In this document: positions 53,079 to 60,900 of the stretch, in pieces
How positions within the stretch are numbered: position 1 is the first letter of the stretch
How the letters are laid out: every line of letters begins with the position of its first letter
Source of the DNA: Ridgeia piscesae
Taxonomy: Eukaryota > Annelida > Polychaeta > Sabellida > Siboglinidae
Length of the DNA: 64,000 nucleotides
Reading direction: 5' to 3'
NCBI GenBank assembly: GCA_025642075.2
Contig: JAODUO010001606.1
Span: 1 to 64,000, forward strand
The notes under the pieces: model-generated
Database searches by the model: none
The model's input: the letters and a program-made list of their open reading frames with translations, nothing else
Told to the model about the DNA's origin: nothing
Made by a program: the position numbers and the translations under genes

Positions 53079-54917
53079 GAGGAAAACATTACTTCAGTGG
53101 CGCCACAAAGTGAAAGTTCCACACCACACAAAGGCACGGTGGAGAGAGTTGGATCGATAATACTAGATGTGCAATGTTTTTGCAAACTTATGAGACAATC
53201 CTTTAGTGTTCCGAATAACTAGGCGAAGGGCTGATAACACCTGTGTAATGCCGTCACACTGGCTGTTGTGGATTGACTGCTGTTTATGTTATGCGATGTA
53301 GACGGCTGCTGTATGATATATGGGAGTGTGGCTTGCCTGATATAGATAGACATGCAAAAACTAGTCCAAGCATATCAGTTAACAGTTGTCAGTAGCATGG
53401 TATTGTTAGATGTGGCGTAAATAGCCTATGAATGTCCTTCTAACTGTGAGCTTGTGTACAAACAAATATGTGACTTGGAGACTGCCAGCAATATTTAAGT
53501 CACACTCTCAGTTATTTTCTGTCTTCAACAAAGATACAAAATATAAACACCTGTTCTTTGTGCCAGAATAACTGAAACATTTGGTACTATTTTTATTCAG
53601 ACGCAAATTGAACTAGGCAGTTCAGTGTAATTGATTTACATATACATTTATGCATAATACTATTTGATATATCGTCTAAGAACGTTTTGATCCATCCAAA
53701 GTGGTGTAGAAACCAATGGCCAATAACAACCAGGTAAAAGTGACATGAAACAGTTGCCAGAGCATTCTCCGTCCAGTTCTGTCATCCACAAGTGTCAGTG
53801 TGCATTATGTATGTTCAATGGATTGTAGGACCTAGGTGTAGGACCTAGGTGTAGGACCTAGGTGGTGACCAAATGACCCTCCATCCATACATAATGTATT
53901 TTGTGAGACATTACAACAACTTACATGAACAACCCTTTTGGCTCAGACACGTGGTCTGTATGCTGTGATCTGTATGCTGTGATCTGTATGCTGTGGTCTG
54001 TATGCTGTGGTCTGTATGCTGTGATCTGTATGCTGTGTTGTTGTTATGGTAGGACTCTGAGGATCTGGAGATCATGCTGGGAGTATGCGCCAGTGGCCTG
54101 CTCGTCTACAGGGACAGGTTAAGGATCAACCGCTTCGCGTGGCCCAAGATCCTCAAGATCTCCTACAAGAGGAACAACTTCTACATCAAGATTCGACCGG
54201 GAGAGGTAAGAATGAGCCACTATTTATGCAGATCATAAGAAATGATTTTTTTTATTCACATTAGTACAGAGGATCCGATTTAGAAAACACAAAGTTTGTC
54301 AACTACTGTGTAAGTCGACAACATGTTTTTTATTTCCTCTTTGAAACAAGATCTTATGATACTTTCAAATATATTTGGGAGTGAAAACTGGCAAAACTGC
54401 ACACAGCTAACCATTTCATTTGCAGCTGTCTTGCTTCTTGGTTGAGTACGGGCTAACACTCCTAGTGGAGTCAGATGGTCAGGGTTTAGGTTATTAGTCA
54501 TACATCAAAGCTTGTCTAAATTTCTGTGGTTCAGGAATACTGATTATTGCATATGGTAGAGGGAATACTAATATTCTATTGTTCGGGGGGGAAAAGGAAA
54601 ATTCATAACAGTTCTTATTGGTGTGGATAGTGTTGAGTGTGTTCTTATTGAGATGTCTTGGTGTGTAGTGGACTGTAGCAGTGTTGACCGGTCACGGTGC
54701 TTGTTGCAGTTTGAGCAGTTTGAGAGCACAATAGGCTTCAAGCTGGAGAGTCACCGGATGGCCAAGAGGCTGTGGAAGACGGCTGTGGAGCACCACACAT
54801 TCTTCCGGTGAGCATTGCACACACATCACACAAACCACTGCAAATCTAGTCTGTTGATGTTCGTGTGTAGTATTTGTATGCTCAGATTGATAATAGAGCA
54901 TATATTTGTGTTAAATA

Positions 54918-54963
<46 letters not shown>

Positions 54964-57900
54964 TATTTTCACTAGTATCTTGCAAAAGTGTGAATAACTT
55001 TGTATGCAGTAGCATAAATTTGTGAGATGAAGTATGACTGTTCGAGACACACGTTAAATGTACGGTAGAAACGACATGAGCGGTGGGCGATAATATATAT
55101 GCATTGTTGACTTCCCTTCTATGCAAATCTTAGTGTGGTTAAAGTATAGAATTACAACAACAAAATGAGTTTCACAAAACATAGAAAACGACCAAGTAAA
55201 CACAAGTTATTACACAGACTCACTGATGTTGTTTGTGTTGAGTAACTTACACTCCGTAACTACTACTCCAGATTGAGGGAGCCAGAACCGCCACAGAAGT
55301 CTGGTTTCTTCCCGCGCTTCGGCTCAAAGTTTCGCTACTCCGGACGCACGCAGTACCAGACCCGGCAGGCAGCCGCCAACATCAACCGCCCCATGCCCTA
55401 CTTCGACCGGTCGGCGCCCAGACGCTACTCTGGCACCCGCAGTATGGACGGAGGTTAGTTAGACACACATCTCTTGTGCTGCTGCCTTGTGCATGCCTAA
55501 ATTGCCAGGGATGCATTTCAGGCTAGCCGAGGTACCTCTTGTTATTTGGTGCAGTTGCCTCTGTACTGTATTTAGTGTGGATGTGAATGTGGTAAGTTGT
55601 CAAGTGTGCTTCTAGGCGACACATGCAACACAACCTGATGATTTATAAGAAGGCGTTGATTTTTGGGCGTCTTGACCACAACATGAATAGTCTGCAATCT
55701 CAGTGATATCTGTAAGGTTTTTATGTTTCACAGAATCAGCCTGTTAACTTTGGATGTTATTTTATTAGTGCTAGTGTCACCGACTTACACTTATTTATAT
55801 ACTTCTTCAAAGTTAGCACAACGATAGCAGCTAAGAGTGAGTTTCTTCCTAGAATTTGCTTGCTGTGATGTATGTTGACCTTGCATGTCCTGGCATGTAG
55901 ACCACACTCAGCCTCACTATTCGTTACTTTCAACGCTGTACTGTTTTGTTAAATGTTCAGATGTTTAGTTTCATAATAAATCCTTCTCGGCTTGTCATAG
56001 ATGGTAGGGTTAACAATAACTTAACATGGAGGAATTACTTACAATGTAGAGACGGTAGACACTGTTTTGGGTGCATACAACAGCAGCAGTTAAAACTGGC
56101 AGTAATCTGGTAGTTAACGTCGATGGTAGTTGGATTGTTTGTAGTAAAACAGCTGTGTTTGGTAGTAATGAGTGTAGTGCCAGCAAACACAACTGTAATC
56201 GTCCACTGGTGATTATGCAGCTAATCTGCAGGGTTGCTCACAGCCGTAGCGTCGGCAGTGTGACGGTGCAGTGAGCGACCGCCCAGTAAGTTGGAGTATG
56301 ATGTCTCTCTTTCTAGGGGGCGTGGGCACTCTGTCTGAGCCCGCTTTGAGTGATTCAACATCAGGTACACCCGACGGTAGCCTTTATTGCTTTCTGCCAT
56401 CGTAGATGATATCATCCTCTGTCTCTCTCTGTGTCTGTACTCTGTCGACATGTTTGTGTGTTTCGTACAGGTGCTCTGTTGGTGTGTGAGTCGGTGGCCA
56501 TTGCAGAGAGCAGTGTGTGTTATAATATAACTGTCGAATTGCTGGCTTTTGTTAACGATGACGCCTCAGATTACAGTTTGGCTTTACAGGTGACTGATGC
56601 AATTTTTGTGCCGGAGACAACAGCATGCCTGTATTTGTAGCTTCCTGTAAGACAGCTTCAGGGTGATGAGGTGTTGTCTGTTATGTTGTACAAATGCAGC
56701 AATGTTCAGTATTTATGCAATTTGCTTTTTTATAAGAAAATCGACCATTTTGCTGCTGTTAATATGCATGCCGCATTTTTGCCGTTTTTTTGTTTATGGT
56801 TTTCAATTATGTGGCTGTTTGTATTAACGTAGAGGAAGAGCTGGAACCTAACTTGCCTGTCTTGTGAATTATTGCTGTCTGTTGCAGCTACCGTAACTAG
56901 TTTCTAGTTATTTGCTGTCTTTGATATGTAGTTCGATTTTCTTTTGTTCATTTCAGTTTACCTGAAGGTTGCTGCAAGGATCCTTGGAAATATTTTTGTT
57001 GTTGGTGTTTTTTGTGTGAAGTTGCAGGGTTGTTAGATGTGTTGCCTCTGCAATAAAGCCACGGTTTTGTTAACTGTTTCTTATTTGTGTTTTACTTAGT
57101 TAAAACCAACGGTCAAAAGTAGCTGACAATGGAACGATGTAGTTTGAGCCAGGATCAAGTTTGGTTTGATCTTGAATGGAATGACATTCTGGTTTTGTGG
57201 AATGTGTAACATGGCATTGTTTTTTATGTCACACAGAAACAGCAATGTCAAATGTGTATTGGGTGCTTTAGTTTGTTACATCTTCATCGTGAGAGAAGAT
57301 AATTTAAAACCAAATCATGTGAAACTGGTGTTTAGTTCAGATGTAGCATCTTAGTGGTGCAAGAAGGCCTCCCTTGTGGAAGAGAATACAAAACCATGTC
57401 TTATATAGGGGTGCTATGAAGCTTGGTGAATGTGACAATAAACAACCATAGCAGCTTTCAACTAACCTTTTATACATGCATGCCATTTATCGTTTACACT
57501 GTACATATGTTTTCTGGGAAATTAATTTGAGGTATATATATATATATTGAGTGTCTCGAAAGTAAGTAATTTTAATTAGATTTACAGAATGAAGTTCGAT
57601 ATTGAAGCCTGAAAATTTTGTGCACATTCCGTTGAAATATTCTGTTTAATTCCAATACCTGCACACTCACAAGTTATGATTATCCAAACCTCTTTGTGGA
57701 CCCAAAGCGTGTATATAATTATATATACAGGTATATTGTGTGTCTAGAAAGTAAGTAAGTTTAATTATATTTGCAGAATGAAGTTCCATATTGAAGTCTG
57801 AGGTTGTTTTACGCATTCCGTTGTAATATTTTGTTCAATTTCATTATCTGCACACTCACAAATTGTGATTATCCAAACCACTTTGTAGACCTAAAGCTTA

Positions 57901-60900
57901 TCTGACAGTGCAGCAACGAGTCTTTACACTTGGAACAAGTTGTGTGCCTGTATTCTAAACCAGGATGTTATGCTGTTTTCAATACAGGACAGTCTAGTGG
58001 AACCAGCTGTAACGTTGAGAATGACCAACCCTTGGAATGTCAATGATTTCACATCCAAACAAAGAGTTCTTGACTGACACTGTGCGTCTGTGTGTTGTAG
58101 GTCCTGGTGCCTATAGTTGCAACACCACTGAGAGATCTGAGCTGTACAGACCCAATGATTCACGGACAGCGACCCTTGACCTCAAGGGTCGTCGTGGCCG
58201 CCAGGGGTCGGTGCCATTTGCCGACACTGAAGATGATCGCAATTTGGGAGCGATGGACCCGAACAACCCAGAACATGAGGTTTGTGATAGATATACGTAA
58301 TACTGTCGTAATACTGTCGTTGTGATAGATATACGTAAATACTGTCGTTTATATTAGTTTACATAATGTTTACATATTTATTCAAGTGTATCACATGTCA
58401 TATGATATTGTAAGATGATGTTCCATGGACTGAATGCTGCTATCACATTTACATGTATGACTGTAGCCTAAACTGACCATGTGTATTCAGACACCTAAAG
58501 TAAAAACAATCTTGGCTGTCCATAAACAAGTTTCACAAAAATATTTCACAGACCACTGTCCAGATATTTCCAAACATGAATAATTTTAATTTGTAACATT
58601 TTCTCACCCACCCATGATATTAATCTGACCTTGTAGCGTAATTGGTGAGAAGATGTATGTTATAGATCACTATTGGCAGTTGGCAACTGATTTACATGGC
58701 AACAAAGGAAAAATTATGTACACAGATATCTAAAAACAGTGTAATTAATTGTAGATTTGTAGGACATCTGACAACATACAGTGTCTGAATACATACAGTC
58801 ATTACGACACATGCCTCTATCCCATCATGCACTTGTAGTACAGATGACATGACTCTGTTCAGTTATCGTCTTCGCCATCGTCGGGTGTTTTCGAGCCTGA
58901 GCAGTGCAGCAGTGCCGCCATGTTGGGGGCAGGGGCGGGGCGGACCCAGTCCCTGGGGTCACTGGCCCGCCGCAACCACGCCCTGACAGGCAACGTGCAG
59001 CAGGAGAACATGAAGTGGGCCGTCAAGGTGCACATACTTGTCACCAGAGTGCGCTGCATGCTCCCGACGTTGAATGCGACTAACCATTTTGATCACTTGT
59101 TATTTGTAGACGTTTGCCGTTGTAACATCAATGTGACAGTCGTTGTCTATGTGACTGTTTTGACGCTGGCCAAAATTGTGATGACATATATATTTAACAT
59201 ACCTTTTACAAAACTGTAGATTAATTTGATGTGTTTAGTAGTAAAATTTCACCCAGTAAACTACCTGATCTAGGAGAAACTTTGCTATTTAATTTGAGAT
59301 TTAAATGCATGCAAATATTTCTGCATGAAGATATAACTGACATTGACATATCAACACCCCAGCTCCTTCCATTTGGAATTTTTTATAATAGTAATTGCAA
59401 GCCAATGACAGCAGATGTTAAAAAATGGGATAAATGAACTCATCTATGTGGCATTTCAGTGTTTGCAAGGTCATTAGCTACATAGCTATTATGTCAGCAT
59501 TATGACTTACGTTGTTTACGATCTAACAGTCTTGCATGACCAAGTTTTTAGTTGTTATTTCACTACCTGAACCCCCTTTCCTTATTTCCCATGACTGTCT
59601 GTCCAGGGCAAATAAGTGTTTGAAGTCTTTCCGTATTTGTTTACATTGTCAAGAATAGTTATAATTATAAACTGTTTTTTAACTTAAATACCATAAGAAA
59701 TGATTGCATGCTATTGAACAATTTCTGTTTAGAAATTTAATTGCATCTCTTGTTTCACAGTTGACATTAGTTGCATGTAGTTTATTTGGAAGTTATGGCT
59801 AGTATCTTTAATAACACCCAGTAACAGTGTACACGGTAGCCTTCATCTGATAAAATTACTTGAATTTATGTGCAAAGTACGTAATACATTTTAAAAGGTC
59901 TCAATTATTATAAAATCATTACCATGCAGTAATGTATAACAGTAATAAAATGCTGTTATTGAAATCTCCCATGTTTCATTTTGTCCCATGAAAACAAATG
60001 TTATCAAGCAGTCAGAAAGACTGATTAATAGAATATAAAATATTGCTAGCAAAGGACCACTGTTATAATGAAGATACTGTAAAGAAAATAATGTAAAAAG
60101 TAAATTATAATTTAATCTATGACATTGACAGTCTGGTAACTGCGTCGGACAACAACTGGTTTCAGGAAGGAAGGAAGCCCAAGATTGTCGTCAACCTGGA
60201 CAAGAATGGCCGGGTGCTGTCATTGAGACATTTACCTGTGTCTGATGACAGTTACGTGCAGGCGTGGGGCTCGAGTCAGGGACAGGGCCGGCATGTCACT
60301 GAGGTGGCTTGTCACACTCACTTGTCAGCATGACTTGTGTTTGTTTTATGTTGTACCTACCAATGTCTGCAGCCCCAGTATGCTCACACTGCATAGATGT
60401 GTTATGCCAGTAATTTTTTTTTATAATCCTTACAGTGTGTGTTACATTAGTGTAATTTTCGTGCCACTTTCTTCAGTCATGGCATGTTCTTAGACATGAG
60501 GTCAAAACCTGTGTAATAATTTTTTTGGTTTAAAAATATTTCACGAATTTTTTTATTCCCAAGTGGGATCACAAAGTCTGCTAGTAGATTACCATGGTTA
60601 ATAAATTTTTCTGAGAACATGATAACTTAGTTACAACATTTCAGTGTACAGTTTTACGTCCATCCAAGTTAATGTCGCATACAGGGGCTGCATATGGCAT
60701 TGGTAAAACATGCATCACGTCTAACACACACCCTTGCATGTCCTTTTTCAGAGTTGACATGGCTACTGCAGCAGATTGCCATGTCGTTTTGTTTCAGTTT
60801 GTGTGTTGTTTAAACTGTGTTCATGCACGGCATTCTTTGTATACGAAATAACAGAATAGTTTGAGAAACCAAACTGAAATGGCACGTTCAATGTCGACTA

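Larger units (their letters stand above)
55454..58100 (+). other. EPB41: Intron region with an optional exon and a tandem duplication
   Basis: Holds the 48-base candidate exon (56317-56364) and a duplicated ~180-bp segment (57525-57900). An AATAAA at about 57051-57056 could allow premature polyadenylation, but nothing else supports that. Confidence 0.5.
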
